A DNA stretch of 64,000 nt. Source: Paramarasmius palmivorus (lineage: Eukaryota > Basidiomycota > Agaricomycetes > Agaricales > Marasmiaceae). The stretch spans positions 1-64,000 of the forward strand of contig JAYKXP010000128.1 of assembly GCA_037176845.1 (NCBI GenBank), written 5' to 3'. The position numbers and the translations under genes are program-made. Position 1 is the stretch's first letter. Every line of letters begins with the position of its first letter. Below are positions 11,270-23,800 of the stretch, piece by piece. The notes under the pieces are model-generated. The model searched no databases and was not told where the DNA came from. It saw nothing but the letters and a program-made list of their open reading frames with translations.

Positions 11270-14200
11270 GGACAATAAAGGTGTGTTCTTCCTATCGGTC
11301 ATATTCAGCCTTCTTACCATCTCATATTATAGTTTCGACATATTCAAGGCAAGCCCAGGAAGATGTCGCTTGAGCGCATTGCGCAGAAGGAGTTAGGATC
11401 CTACTGTTCACAAACATATGTCCCAACATAGACATTGACAATTTCTATTTGCCATCTGGTGCAATACATGTGGAATTCGTATCAAACCCTCTGTATTAGT
11501 AGTATGGGCCACTCTTCCAATACCTATCTTGACGGTAACGGCCATTCGATTACACTTTCGAAGCTGCAAAGCACGCGACAATCAGCCAGCGAAACACTGC
11601 GGCGAGACAGGATACAACATACTGATGCTACGAATGTCAAACACCGCTCCAGAAGATGCTGACACGTGCACGGTTCGCCTCTTCTTTGCTCCTCGCTACA
11701 CCGCTCGGATTACCAACCTTGCATCATGTTTCCGTGCCCAGCGGAAGGCATGCCCTGTGCAGTGTCTTGGATATTACAGTAGCTCCTTATACGCCCTCAA
11801 CCCCATGCTTTCACATCCAAGTTCATAACATCCGCCAGCGAAGAGCTGGGCTAATGCGCTCGCAACGCAAGACATCATCGTCTCCACGCTGGTCACTTTC
11901 TTGACATAGCCGCAGGCCACAATAGATTGGCAAGTAACCCGTTCCACATGAAAGCCTAAGCGTGTCAGTTAGTACTACTAAAGGTGGTGCAAAAGTAACA
12001 GTTACTCACCAATGACGATTAGAGAGATATTCACTTGCTCGTCATTTTCCCAATAAAATTGTTCTTCTTCATCCGAGCTAAAGAAGATCCAAACATCAAA
12101 GCTTGGCTGCTGCTCTTGAGAACAGAGCCGACGAGAGTGCTTGCCCGGTAAGAGTATAGCACCGCCTGCCAGTGATTCGACATGGTGAGCGGAAATAGTA
12201 CCGTCTTCGATGCTGGTACTATGTCGATGTTTCATAAAGTGAAACAGGCAATATACCCAACAGATCGCGAAATGTTCATGTACGAGCATGAACACCCCAA
12301 CCGTTGTACCTGAGGAACCGGCGCAAGAAGGTCCTCAAGTAGTTGTCCCTATGAAGCACGTGCGGCATCAGTAAACGCACGGAGAAGGAAAGTTTTGCGC
12401 TCACTAATTTGGCCGTGAACGACTTGTAACGACGAGCAGTCTTAATAACTCAAGCTACGAAGGCTATGTCTCAGCGTCTGCGCAAGGTAGATGTTGATCT
12501 TGCGTGGCTTGCTTGGAATATACATGTCCTGCTCGACAGGGTCGAGGAGACGCAGGGTAAGCAGGTAAGCAGCGTCAAGTTCTGAGTCGGGTCTTCCGAA
12601 TGAGGTATGAAATCGCTATAACTAGCGAGAATGGTGTCGCCGGGTGGAGTTGATAAGGGTGCTGAACCATATGCATGCTCTAGCGCCAATCGCTGGGAAA
12701 ACGTCGAAGGCGAGACTATCCGATGTCTACATGTCTTGTACACCTTCGAGAAGCGGCTACTAAGAACGAAAAGCTATCAATGAGATAGCCAAAGGTAACA
12801 CATCAGGAAAAACCCTTACCTCGAGGTTACATGTAGGAGATAATTGACAATTGGCACTCCACAAAGCCCAGCTTCTGAGGTCAGATGAGTGCAAGCCAGG
12901 TATCGAGTTGGTTGCTGTTGGTCATAAGACATTGATATCAGCAAGACGTTTGGGAAAAGTGACTAAACCACAAGAATATTTACCTTGGCGTAAAGATGCT
13001 CTTTCACCAGTTGAAAAGAACATTCGAAGCAAGACCACATCGACGTTTCGTCCATGCGAACTAGCTTCCAACCCCAACCTATGACCCAGATGCCAGTGTT
13101 CTGTAGCTGTAAACAACGATGAGCGATAAGGCCAACTACTCGAAGATAAATAACGATCCTTACCGAATAAAAGACGGAAACCCACGAGCCGTGGAGTCCG
13201 ATACCTCCATCCAAATGTCCGGAGCTAATCGAGCTCACAAGACCGGGATACCTCGGTACTAGGTGTTGAAGGTTGAACATGCAAGCTTGAACACAATACG
13301 AAGCGCATCCGCTTGGGTTTCTGGTACGGAACAACGATCATGAGCCGCGGATAGGGAGAGCGTATAGCGAGAGCTCACTGTACCTCCTGTTTGCAGCACC
13401 GCTATCTCTGGACATGTATGGTTTTGATACAGGCTGCAGTGAGGCTTCATCAAAGTGGATCATATATCGTCCTCAGCTCTACCACTAAAAGCTGTGCGTT
13501 CGAAGGCTTCACGCCGGAGCCGAGTAGTACCATGCTAGAGCGGAGGAACTGGGAATGGGCACCCTCACGAGCCCATGACACAAGATGATGTTTGGATATA
13601 GAACGACCCGATTAACCACCATGAAGATGGTACTACACTCGGCGAGTGGTGCGTTTCCAGATGGTAGTCGCATCGATACCGTCTATCCATAAGAATGCCG
13701 ACATCTCTGAGAGTTTTCGGTGTCAGCATAGCTGTCATAGAACAGCTAGAAACCACTGGATTCCAATGACAACTCCTTCTTGCGAAAGGTGGCCTGCACG
13801 CGCCCCGGTATCTGTACAATGATGCTGCAAATGCGACGAACGCCTGGGTGATGACTTGGGACCTTGGAGCACAGATTCGAGGTCAGGATTCGAGGCATAG
13901 AATGAATAAATGAAGTTGTGGGGGTGTCGGGGTGTAGGATTTGGGAAAGGAATAGAGCTTTGGTAGTAGCGGCTATTGGTCGGATTGTAGCATGTGGACT
14001 TGAGAGTGGAAGCTTTCTCTGGGTTTGCTTGTGCGACTGGAATGCCAGGATTCTCTTCACCGGAGCTGTAGCTAACACAGTGTCAGGCAAACACGTCGAA
14101 AAGGGAGAAAAAAGAAGAGACTGCTGACCTAAGTCTGAAACGCGAGTTCTGACCAAACTCAACACTCTGAACCCCTCTGGCGCCCTATATCCCTCCAATT

Positions 14201-14960
14201 ACCAACCACCGGACACCAATATTTCATTCATGTCTGGATAGAGTGCGGGTGACAGCCTTGCTTGGGGTGAAGGGAGCGGAAAGGCAAATTTTTGTGTGGT
14301 AGGTTGCCAAATCCAGCTGAGAGGCCGTTGGATAGGCCGTGTGCGGGAAAGGGAGTGAAGGAGGAGGAAAAGAATGCAGTGGAGGAGGTTCGGCGGAATT
14401 CTGAGTAGTGGGCAGAGGATGTGCGGAATAGGATGGGCCAGGTGGTTGAGCTGGCGTGAAGGATATGGAGCGGGGAGCTTGGGATTGGGGTCAGGAGGCA
14501 TATTCGGGAAGGGAATAGAACGTCTTTGAGGGTATTGGCATTGAGTTATAGGTGCTTGGGTAAGAAGAGGCATAAGAAACGCGAAAAACATTGAGCAAAA
14601 ACGGCGTACATACCAAATTCCGAAAAGTGAACTTTTTAGGTCTTGGGCAGTTCCATATTCAACTCTTCTGGGCTACGGAGAGAGATATTAGAGTCGAAAC
14701 GGTGTAGACGGACGAAATGGTACTCACTGAGTAGCTGCAAGATGATGGTTTTGGAAAGAGAAGTGCCGGCGGCCAACGCGCTTACACTTTGACCACCATC
14801 TGCCGGCAGCACGCTCTTACAAAAAACCACCGTGACGCGGAGAACAAATCCCTGGTTGGCTCTATAGCTATGAACAGGTGCGTTTGTAAACTTCAAGTCG
14901 TATTCTTGTCTCACAACCTCGACCTCGAAGTAGTCAACATCCCCAATCTCCGAGTCGAAA
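11270..14960 (-). pseudogene. U-family gene, copy 1
   Basis: I do not recognise this family; it is defined here by comparison of seven copies in the window. In this copy the minus strand shows, in transcription order: the U start box (14820-14763) with frame LPADGGQSVSALAAGT; a Pro/Leu-rich exon (14591-14199) with IPPNLLHC and SRTRPIQR, alike in other copies; a 63-bp intron (14066-14128) found in all seven copies; exon pieces such as TVSSRYTLSLSAAHDRCSVP (13420-13300); and a 3' part with a clean two-exon frame (listed separately). Several frame breaks lie between these, so the gene as a whole is probably dead or has unusually many small exons. It belongs to the type I subgroup with copies 3 and 7. 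Confidence 0.55.
11774..12295 (-). CDS. Small two-exon ORF at the 3' end of U copy 1
   Basis: Exon 12295-12010 and exon 11955-11774 join across a 54-bp intron (11956-12009) with GTGAGT donor, TACTAAC branch site and TTAG acceptor. The frame runs from ATG to TAA, 155 residues. The first 25 residues are hydrophobic and aromatic (MFMLVHEHFAICWVYCLFHF), followed by a polar part with an acidic SSDEEEQ patch and a Cys-containing small-residue helix near the end (VASALAQLFAGG). The ATG may be internal to a longer U protein. The same intron is found at the same place and length in U copies 3 and 7, where the exons are broken by indels. It matches no family I know; it could be the last two exons of the U gene or a free-standing small protein. 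Confidence 0.4.
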
Positions 14961-15019
14961 CTAGAGATGTAGTTCCGCGTTCATACTCTCTCAATCTACC
15001 ACTAGGGCATCGATGAACT

Positions 15020-16279
15020 ATCTAGACTCTAGATTTGGTATGCTGTCATTATCTCCACATTTTTCATTGCGGCTTAATCGTCCTACGCAAGCACAAGCAA
15101 AGAGCTCCGGCTACTACAACACCAACCCGGTTCGCAAACACCCTTTCTGACGCCAACTTCAACTGGACCATATTTACCGCTCCCTTCCCCAATCTTTGAC
15201 CTCAGTATGTCAGGCAGATCATACATCGCTCTACGAGCCCACGAAAGCATCAGACACGATGATCGCCAGGGCGCCACCTAGGCTTTCGCTCAACTGCGTC
15301 ATCGAATATTTCTATCTCAGGATAGAACCAATCAGCAATGTATTCTCACTGGAGTATCTCGAACAGAAACGCTGAGGAGATCTCCGCGACTCTCCACATA
15401 CCTCTGCTCCCAATTTCGAGGTTGCACCTACAAGCTAAACTCTGGACTTCTCACAACTCGCTAGCAACCCCCGAAGGCCCATCTCACGATGCTGTAGAAG
15501 TCCGATAGCATCAAATCTCTGCAGTTGGATCAGCGTTTACAATGATCAAGTTGAAGAAGAGCTTATGGTCACGGTATGTGAGCTTCTTTGCTCGTCGGCC
15601 CTTACTGATCATATTCTTGACTGTTAGGGACGATACTTGCTTCTTCCCGGCCTACAGGGTACCATTTATCGTTGATACGTCTTGCATGGATGATGTCCGA
15701 AGAATAGGCCCGAGTCAAGGGTCATCATCACTCGGCTATCTCGGAGGTCGTTTCACACATAAGGTGCCTAGCAAGCGTCGATACCCTTTTATCCATGACG
15801 GCCTTGAAGTAAGTAGTATGCTCTAGTTCATATGCTAGAGGTGCTCACAAGTTTAAGAGCTCAGGTTCGCATGGGTCTTATTCCACACGAGGTAAATACT
15901 CTTCAATACCTTTTCTTGCTCACTTTCTCACTCTCAACTCTACAGCAATCGCAAAAACCTAAATCTTTCTCAATTTCAGAAACCATTCAACACCGTAACC
16001 GCCTGCCTCACTTGTCTTTCCCGAAGATTTCGAATAACACAAAACGTCGTCAAGGCTTACGTCGCCAGCATCCGAGTCAATGTACCACTCTGGAGCTTTA
16101 TTTCGTTAACGGCTGCACCCTTCAGGACAAGAATCTGCCTCCGCAACCCAACATACCCTTTCCCTCGAACCCGGGAGCCTGATCCATCCAGAACCTGCAC
16201 GTTGATGTTCTCGTCGTTCATATGTCGAGGGCGTGTTACCTTTTCACTCCGACATACGATACCAAGATTAGACTAGGTT
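15020..16279 (+). pseudogene. P-family gene, copy 1
   Basis: An unrecognised gene divergent from U copy 1 and convergent with DUF6535 gene A. A plausible exon chain is ATG at 15542 to 15573, intron 15574-15627 (GTATGT..TTAG), exon 15628-15808 with DTSCMDDVRRI, a likely intron from GTAAGT at 15809, another GTAAAT..ACAG intron at about 15891-15945, and a 98-codon open exon 15980-16276 following a TTTCAG acceptor and starting KPFNTVTACLTCLSRR. The last exon and the DVRRI motif are also found in the inverted copy at 57.6-60 kb, where the frame stops after 22 codons. The coherent last exon suggests that this copy may still be coding; the 5' end is unclear. Confidence 0.4.
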
Positions 16280-17063
16280 TGGTCGCGTGAACTCGGGCAC
16301 GAATATGCCGCGTAATTTCTGCACATAGTGCCGCCAATGCTTCTTTCCATCATCGTGTCTCGCTATTCACGATCATGCAGCGGTACATTCAACTGTTTCC
16401 TATACACCATCTTATGATCTAACTAACGTACCTTCAAATAGCTCAGAATAATCGCCAATGCATAGTAAGCTGAACGATGCACAAGAAAATGGGGTGCGCT
16501 CCTCATTCCCCACACGCACGCCGTTGGCTATGGCCAATAGGTATCTGATTCTCGGGTTCTTGAACAATAGCTTTGCCTAGTAATAAAAAAAAACCAGGTT
16601 TTAACTGCCGACAGTATTCTTTTGTCATATTCAAAACCAACATATCAGGTCACGCTTCGCCTAATGAGCAGTAGTCGAGCACGCAGTTATTTGCGCGCTC
16701 CAAGGGTGTGTTTCCAGGTTCTCCCTCGAACTTCATGTTCTCATGGCTCTCGTCTATTTCTCAGAAATCTTGCATTGTCGTCCCCAAGTTCTTACCGCTC
16801 GACCATGACAAAGGAAAAACGCCCCCATGGACGGAGCCTTCAAAATCACCCTGTCAAGTCTCGGGACGGTAGCTAAGGCGACATGAAATGTTCTTATTAC
16901 CTGTTCCTGGGTATTTTATAGTTAGGTTCGTTGAGGCGGTACTCACTATCCTTAGTCTACATAGGCAGAGGCGAATATCAATTTGTAAACATTGTAATAA
17001 TAAGATACATTGATATCAAAGGCATGTAGACAAACAAGTACACTAAGTATCACTATGATAAAT
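16280..17063. other. Spacer between P1 and DUF6535 gene A
   Basis: No complete gene is seen. A segment at about 16795-16870 (SSYRSTMTKEKRPHGRS on the plus strand) is shared with the inverted P copy (RSYRSTITEKKCPHERS, near 58.34-58.29 kb on the minus strand), so P may extend this far. From about 16960 the sequence is AT-rich and aligns with the region just after DUF6535 gene C, and so is shared 3' flank. Confidence 0.4.
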
Positions 17064-17081
17064 ACAAACATTCTTGTTTGT
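17064..17081 (-). terminator. 3' hairpin after DUF6535 gene A
   Basis: ACAAACA-TTCT-TGTTTGT is a perfect 7-bp stem with a 4-base loop, about ten bases past the stop codon of gene A. The counterpart after gene C (57560-57577) keeps the stem with one pair changed to a G-U wobble. This hints at a conserved 3' UTR structure or processing signal. It could also be chance plus recent common origin. Confidence 0.35.
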
Positions 17082-17091
17082 CACAGAAACA

Positions 17092-20000
17092 CTACTCATA
17101 GCGGGACATACGTAGGTGGTTAGGATTGTTTATTGTATTTGATCCCCTTCCTTTGTCTCTTCTAAGTCTTCTCTGTCCTTGATCCTGCGAGGAACTTGGA
17201 TCAGCGGTGCCTCGAATGCCGCCCGTCGCCTGTTCCTCGTGATCATGCCTGGCTTGTTCACCTTGCCGTTCTGACGGTGAAGCAATGTTTCCAGTAGTAC
17301 TAGGCTTGCCAGCTTGCACAGCCTGAGGATGATCTGGGCCGGTACCTGGTGGTACCAATATATCAGGTTTGTCTCCTCCAGTTGTCGAGAGAGGTGCCGG
17401 TGAATCGTCTGCAGAATCCTCAGGGCGATCAGAGCTGGTACCTCCAGCTACTACTAGTATTGCTCTCGATGCGGCGGGTTCATCATTATCTGATTGCAAT
17501 GCAGGACTCTCGTTCACAGCTTGCGATTTAGGTATACCTTGATTCAAGGTACCACTTGCAACTTCGCTTGTTGCATTGCACCAAGATTCGTGAACCTGTA
17601 TACCACCGCTTTCCTGGACATCAACCGCGCGGGACGTTGATGCTCCGTTTCCTCCATCGCCGCCTGTTCGACTATCGTTTCCTTGATCTCGCAAGGAACT
17701 GGTACTAGCTTGATGTGGGACATCTGAAAGTCCGGCCATCGACCCAGACGTGGCATGGTCTTCTTGAACATTATCGTAAGCCATGTGGGGTAAAGAGGAA
17801 CCTTCGCCGGGATGCCGCAGAATCTGCAAACCTCTGAGGTCATCCTGGTTGGTACCACCAGCTAGAGCGTTATCGCCGGTATGCTCATCTGCACGGTCTC
17901 TGTTCCTGAATCCGACGAGGCTCCTTGCGTTGTTCCAAAGGGTCCTAAGAGTATCCATGACGATGTTTTGATGGTCATCGCCAGCGGGATCATTGTGCCA
18001 TGATGGAGATCTCGCAGGCCAGCTTTCGGGATTGTTCCAGTTCCAAGGATTGTCGGAATGGAATCCTATGGTATCCACGGAGTATCGGATAGGTTCGAGT
18101 TGAGGAAGTTGGGAAGAGGGAGGTAGATCTCCGTTGAACCAGGGGAGAGGTGCGAAGTAGTTGTCGGGTAGTTTACCGACTTCCTGGACCTTTCTGATTG
18201 CAGACGGCCACCCAATCGACCATTGTCTTCCTTTAAACAGTCTGTGAGAATACAATTGACGGGTTATAATCTCTTGATGAATGAACCTGATAAAATCCTG
18301 CCCCCTTTTGCTTGTCAACAACACCGAAGGCGGATTTGAATAGTAAATATGCGCCGCAAGGCCATTAGCAAATGCGACCCGCTCCTCGTTGTGTCGTTCC
18401 TTGTCATACCCTGGGGAAGGTTTCCAAGCTTCCTCGAAATGTCGCAGGAGTCGAAGGCCCAGCTTTTGGAGCAGAGGTTCCTTGTGTGACCATAGTGCGA
18501 TGGTGAAAGAGAGGGGAATCGGGAATTGGTGGGTTTTCGACAGTGTAACCACACCTGAGGGGATGTTCCTTCTGAATTTGCGAAGAAGTTCATCCTGAAA
18601 GGAAGTGGGACAGGCTGAGTACCTCTCTGTGCAAAAGTTCCAAAAGCGGTGCCAGAATAACAACTCAATCCCCTCCCGGGAGTGGAGTGGGGGATCGCAG
18701 GTGATGGGCTTTGGCAAAAGGGGGAACTGAATCGGGTGTCTGAGGTATTGTCCAATATCCATCTCCTTCACCTCCCACATCGCGATGTCCCACCGATCCA
18801 GAACCGCGGAAAGCGCCACCGAATGGGGAAGTGTTTCTAACACATTCTCGAGATCGGGGATCATCGAAGGGCTATCACAAAACATTGTGACTGCCCACTG
18901 CAACGCTCGCAGCTCGTAGACCTGCAGTTGAAAGGAATGGAAGGGGACAGAGACTTTTTGGTCAAACTGCCTGACCACTCGGAGATCAAACATGGACCAA
19001 CTGGAGGTTTGAACTTGGATGTGGTCCCATAGTGAGCGGAGATGTGTTTCGGTGAAGTTATTGATGAAAGGAAAGCGGAGGAGCGGCTTGGGGAGTGTGG
19101 TGAAGAGTTTGTAGACAGCCCACGCTTGGGGTGACTTGTATGGGCAAATAAACTGGTAAGCCAATTGCCCAAAGTCATATCGATCGTGTCTGAGTTCCGG
19201 GTCCCAAGTACTGATAAAACGAGCCTGATCGCGTGGAATTGTGATGGTGGGCAAGATTGTGGTGAGGAAATACAGCCCTATGCTGAGCGAAATTGCTGCC
19301 AGACATACGCCAAAGAGGATAGGGTGTAACGTCCACAGGAGATCCAAAATGCCAATGAAAAAGAAGACTAACGCAATCTCGAGAAGAATTGGAAGTGCTG
19401 ACAGAAATGATGCTACGCCCCATTTCTCAAAACTATCTCGGCGTAGTTGTCGCAGCGCCAGATTCTCTGCAACTGTGCGAGTTGGTACATCTCGCTGGTG
19501 CTCTCGTAGCCATTGTTTGCACAGTAGACCGAAGAGAGCAGATGTGAGGCTGAAGATGAGACTGAGGAACCAAAAACAGTTGATACGGATAGATGAAGCA
19601 TCTGGTGTGAATGTTGTGGGTTGGGTCTGTGTTCCGTTGAGTTGTTTGGAGATTTGGGTGAGGAGAATGACGCTAGTATCTTCGCTGAGCCATTGGTATG
19701 ATTCGATGAGGAAAGCAGTAACGACTGCAGAGAAGAGACCAGCCTATACATGGATTAGAAAATGACTGGTAAACTGGAAACTGGACATACAAATACTAGC
19801 AGGGTGTCGATATCTTCTTTCCAGCCCAGGACCATTCCATCGTCGTATTTCTTGACTTCTACTTGCAGCTTCTCGTATGACTGGTCAGCGGCCTCTTTCT
19901 TTCGCTTTTCTTCTTCCTCCTTTTCTCTTATCCTCTCCCATAGATCCTTGTTCTCCCTCTCCTTCTCCTCCTCGTTCCATTTCCGCCTCCTCTGCTCCCA

Positions 20001-20096
20001 ATCCTCATCCTTCAATTCCCTCCCCAGCTGTTCATACACCATCCTCATCCTCTCCTGTTCCTGTCTCCTCTCCTCTCTGCTTGGGTCCATGTCCAT
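17092..20096 (-). CDS. DUF6535 membrane protein, gene A
   Basis: Exon 1 20096-19791, intron 47 bp (19744-19790; GTATGT..TAG), exon 2 19743-17092; 985 residues. The start is the ATG that aligns with genes B and C (MDMDPS); an ATG six codons upstream is also in frame. Residues 1-85 are a highly charged Glu/Arg/Lys coiled-coil-like stretch. The DUF6535 domain (about 85-275) begins WKEDIDTLLVF|AGLFSA, split by the intron, and holds about four membrane helices (near 103-118, 158-177, 214-240 and 245-270). A conserved soluble region of about 350 residues (RPLWDH-like, DRWDIAMWE, ERHNEERVAFANGLA) follows, then a Ser/Gly/Asp-rich tail ending in NNPNHLRM. The function of DUF6535 is unknown; membrane location is inferred from the helices. 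Codons are open throughout, so it is probably functional. Confidence 0.88.
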
Positions 20097-20345
20097 ATCA
20101 CCGTGTGTGTACAATGTCTGGATGAAATGTCGGTCCCTTCGGCCTTGCAGCTATCACATTAATGACAGCAGAAATGCACGTTGAAGCTCATGTGGACAGT
20201 CTATGATAAGCTGGTCATATCAGTGGAGATTGACAGGTCTCGTCATTCCATCAACACACCTTGAGCGCCAGACCATGCTAGCTATGGACATGAGGCTTCC
20301 GCATGCCTTGGAGGTGACCACATCGAATATCTCAAGAAGGGAAAT
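20097..20345 (-). promoter_or_regulatory. Conserved 5' flank of DUF6535 gene A
   Basis: About 240 bases upstream of the start are strongly conserved with the flanks of genes B and C. They include CTCGTCATT.CATCAACACA (about 20237-20260) and the block around GCACGTTGAAGCTCATGTG (about 20175-20193). A divergent exon (D) lies beyond, so this interval may serve as a two-way promoter. No clear TATA box is seen. Conservation could simply reflect the module duplication. Confidence 0.4.
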
Positions 20346-20352
20346 AAGAATA

Positions 20353-20448
20353 GGGTGTATTTGATGGTGTACATACAACGTTTTGACAAAATTTTACAGG
20401 GCCAAATTCGTTGTCAAAATTTTGTCCATACGTCATCAAATACACCCT
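20353..20448. mobile_element. MITE-like insertion, 96 bp, TA-flanked
   Basis: The ends GGGTGTATTTGATG (20353-20366) and its exact reverse complement (20435-20448) are each flanked by TA. The inside is itself largely self-complementary (TTTTGACAAAATTTT against ACAAAATTTTGACAA). The TA duplication fits a Tc1/mariner-type insertion. The homologous places near genes B (about 33775) and C (about 54175) lack this insert, so it arrived after the modules were copied. Confidence 0.7.
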
Positions 20449-20475
20449 AATGTTACGATTACATTGTCGACGGAT

Positions 20476-20624
20476 ATGGTAGAAAGCAAAACAAGAAATT
20501 CCGGGCGCCTATTTCCATGTTCTCCAGACGAATGCGCTAACAGCTACAACTCGGAGTCCTCGGCCTCTTTTGACAGTAGATGGTTCGACGAGCAGATGGA
20601 ACAGACGACCTCGGTCATCGAAAG
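20476..20624 (+). CDS. D exon, copy next to gene A (partial gene)
   Basis: An exon divergent from gene A, open from an ATG at 20476 to a GTAAGG donor at 20625, encoding a Ser-rich, acidic peptide (YNSESSASFDSRWFDEQMEQ near its end). The same exon is found beside genes B and C. Here codon 20593-20595 is CAG (Gln), whereas both other copies have TAG, so this is the only copy without that stop. The first half of the frame differs from B and C, which read SVxEAKxxLGAY there, suggesting an indel or a different start. The downstream exons were not resolved. Function unknown. Confidence 0.35.
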
Positions 20625-20829
20625 GTAAGGCTGAGTAGTTTCAATGTGTCCCTGGTTCTAATTCGGTCCCAATCAACTCCAATTTCGACTACCAGCCATT
20701 GCCAAGGCCAAAAAGGGTTGGCTTTAATACCACATGTTTCATGAAGATATCTAAACAAACCAGGGCAGAACTGAATCGTTCAACGTTCCCGGCGTGGTTG
20801 AAGTTTCGAGAACCACTGAAAGGGTTCAT

Positions 20830-23800
20830 GCTATGCCATAGCTATCGAACAATATAGTACCCTAACCGGATACATCTTCCCTCTCGATAAACATGCTAAT
20901 GACAACAAGAACACTACGTATATCTTGTCCCATACTAGTACCACCAAATAAATCATACACGTGCATCCATCGAGAACAACATTAGGACACCAGTTGTGAT
21001 TCCAGCGACTCGGCATTGGCCATCCTCCTGCTCGCTTGCTGGACACCCCAAAGCCCTGGCACTGATAGCGCGAGCGCTATGCATTGGGTGGTTGACAGTG
21101 CTAATCCAAATGTCTGAGCTCCGAAGAACTGCCGGAAGGAGTCAGATATGTGTAGTGCGTATCCGAGACGAACCAGGTGTAGCACCATGCCGCCGGCAGC
21201 AACACGAGGATGTCAAAGGATCGAAGGCATCCCTGTACGATGTTCTTGAGCTTGACGGATTGTAACGGCGCCAGATCGTCGGGTCTCGAGCCGTGAAACA
21301 TGTTCAGAGAACTATTCCAAAACTCGCCCTTGAATACCATTGAACCACCTATGAGCCATCCTCAAATCAGCTACGCACTTCGAGAGAAGTGTGATCAACA
21401 AACCAATGCCTTCATTCCTCCTTGGTGCAACCGACAGTTGGCCTAGCGTTTCTAACACGCATTCCAATAGACCAAACATGAACTGATGTACTGTGGGTTC
21501 GTTGGACCGCATCGCATTCGTTACGAAGGACCAAACGAAAAGTCATAACAGAGAGCCCATATGGTGAAGCCTCAAGCAGCTCGAAGGTCTTGATGTAGTG
21601 AGGAGCGAGCTGGGTGTGAAGCGCGATATTTGTTCACATTTCCCAGCGTCATGATGGTACAACTAGCGTCCCAGGAAAACCTAAGCTAGCCAGATAACCA
21701 TGAGCTTCAGCCACCGGCAGATTACGGTATTTCAACATACCTTGTTCGGACATGGTTTCGCTTGATGTAGCATGCTGAGGTGGGCGTTCTGACGAGCAGT
21801 AAAATCATACGCCATTCAGAATAACGCTGAGTGTACCTAGACTAACATTCATCAGTATGGAGCACACGGAACCCGATGGAGAGAAACGTACGAAGAGCGG
21901 GAACGTCCCCAAGCCAAGCTAGTGCATAGCCCGTTTGCCTAACGAATTCGCCGTTAGCTAGAATCTTCATACGCAGATGTTTCACGATTGTACGCACCTC
22001 ATCCGTAATTTTCAGCATAGCAAATCCATACGTATCCAACATCCAACTGAAATGGCCGAAGCCCCAGCCGTTACCCGCTAACATCGAATCTATATGTCCG
22101 CTTCAGAGATACACGCGGACAGAACCTCCGCCCAGTGCCCAAGTACGAACATTGGACGAGTAGGACAGAAGTATTCACAACTCAGGCTCGGATGTGCCTG
22201 AGTTAATATGACTGTCGAATTCTCCATCGCTTCAAGCTGGTGAAACACAGGATAGATCTTCCGAGCGAGATCCCAGCAAAATATCGAGCGAATCCCTGTG
22301 GAAAGGATATGCAGCCTTGGATTAGCTTGGGGTATAGCGCTCCGGTAAAACTCGCCCAGCACCTAAACGATGTTAGAGAAAGATCTACATCAAGAAGCAC
22401 GGTACACCTCACCATCATCAATCCGAAAGCTATGCACCCCTTTTGAGAAGTACCTCTCGTTGAGCCACTCCTGTAAGCAAAACTAATCATTTTTGAGTGT
22501 ACATGTACACGCGAAAGACCCACAGAAAACCAGCCTCGTGTATATTCTGATCGGACTGTAAACCAAGGCTCAGTTCCCAGCACCGAAGAAGCAACATCGA
22601 ACACATACCAAGCTGCGTATGTATCACTCGGGTATCCCTGTATCTTGCAGCAACAGATCGATGATAGTTGTGACGAGGGCACCATAGAGTTCGATGAGGC
22701 ATTGCTGTGATCTTCGGCCTATGGCAAGTTTACATACCGAGCGGCATGGACATGGCGTCTTGAACATCTTTGGAACAGGATGAGCATACGGAGGAAAACG
22801 CAATGCCAAAGTGCACGCACCTGCAGTCGGCCAACGTTGGGAATGAAGACAGGAAGCTATCGGAACCATGAGGTGAGCGAAGCCTTCGACGCCCAGGGTA
22901 GAAGGCGAAGAATCCGTTTTTTTTGCGAGGAACGATCAGCCTCGAGGTGGAAGGTTGTACACGTGCGGCAAGAACGATGCCTCGAGGCCGCTTCTCGCTA
23001 TCACGTCGTCTTACAGATACCATATCAACAACACCTGCAGCACCATCAGCTGCAGTTATAGTCCCTGTGTTTAAAGTATGTTGCGAAACACCCGGGTCGG
23101 AGGTTGCTGAGGGCGTAGAGAACGACCGGAACGATGCATCACCCAAGGAAAGGCTGTCCCGAGTGTATCACGCCTTGACAGTCGGTGATCATGGATACTG
23201 ATGCCTGAGCCTTCGAGTTGGCGATCCAAGTAACGGAAGATGCTGGGTTGAAGACGATATACCCCTCAGATATGCCCTTGAAAGGTGAGCAGTCAGCACG
23301 GTATTTCAACGCTTATTGCCTCGGCATGCATACCTTGTCAAGCGACGTGAGGTTTCGTCACCAGAGCCCAGATACTCGAATGACCATGTCCGTAGATACA
23401 CCAGCATCGATGAAACCGGAATAACAAGGGCGGCGGCTGAGGCGTATGCGCAGATGATGCATGATGGCTGAAGGTTGGATGAGGCTGTTTGGGTTTTGCC
23501 TTGCGAGCTCCTGGTGTATTAACTTTGGGTACTGTGAAGAAAAGAACGCTTATCAGCTAAAGCCCAACAACAAACCAAGAACACCCACCAAAATTTTGAC
23601 CACGCTCCTAGCCCCGATAAGATAGGTTTGCAGGGTACGCCTCCTTGTACAAGCCATGAGCGGAGCCATGATGTCGATGGGAAAAGGGTTAGTTGGGGCT
23701 GAGTGTTGGGATTGAACGGTTACCATAAACACGAATCTTCGCTAGGCTCATTCGTCCTTGGCCGTTGTTCAGAGCTGTGTACCCCAAACGAATACCCAAC

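Noticed and set aside
19241..20184. Plus-strand ORFs of 174 and 140 codons opposite gene A exon 1 and the membrane region (and similar ones at genes B and C)
   Set aside because: They mirror highly biased coding sequence on the other strand (Glu/Lys codons give Ser/Phe-rich antisense frames) and have no support of their own.
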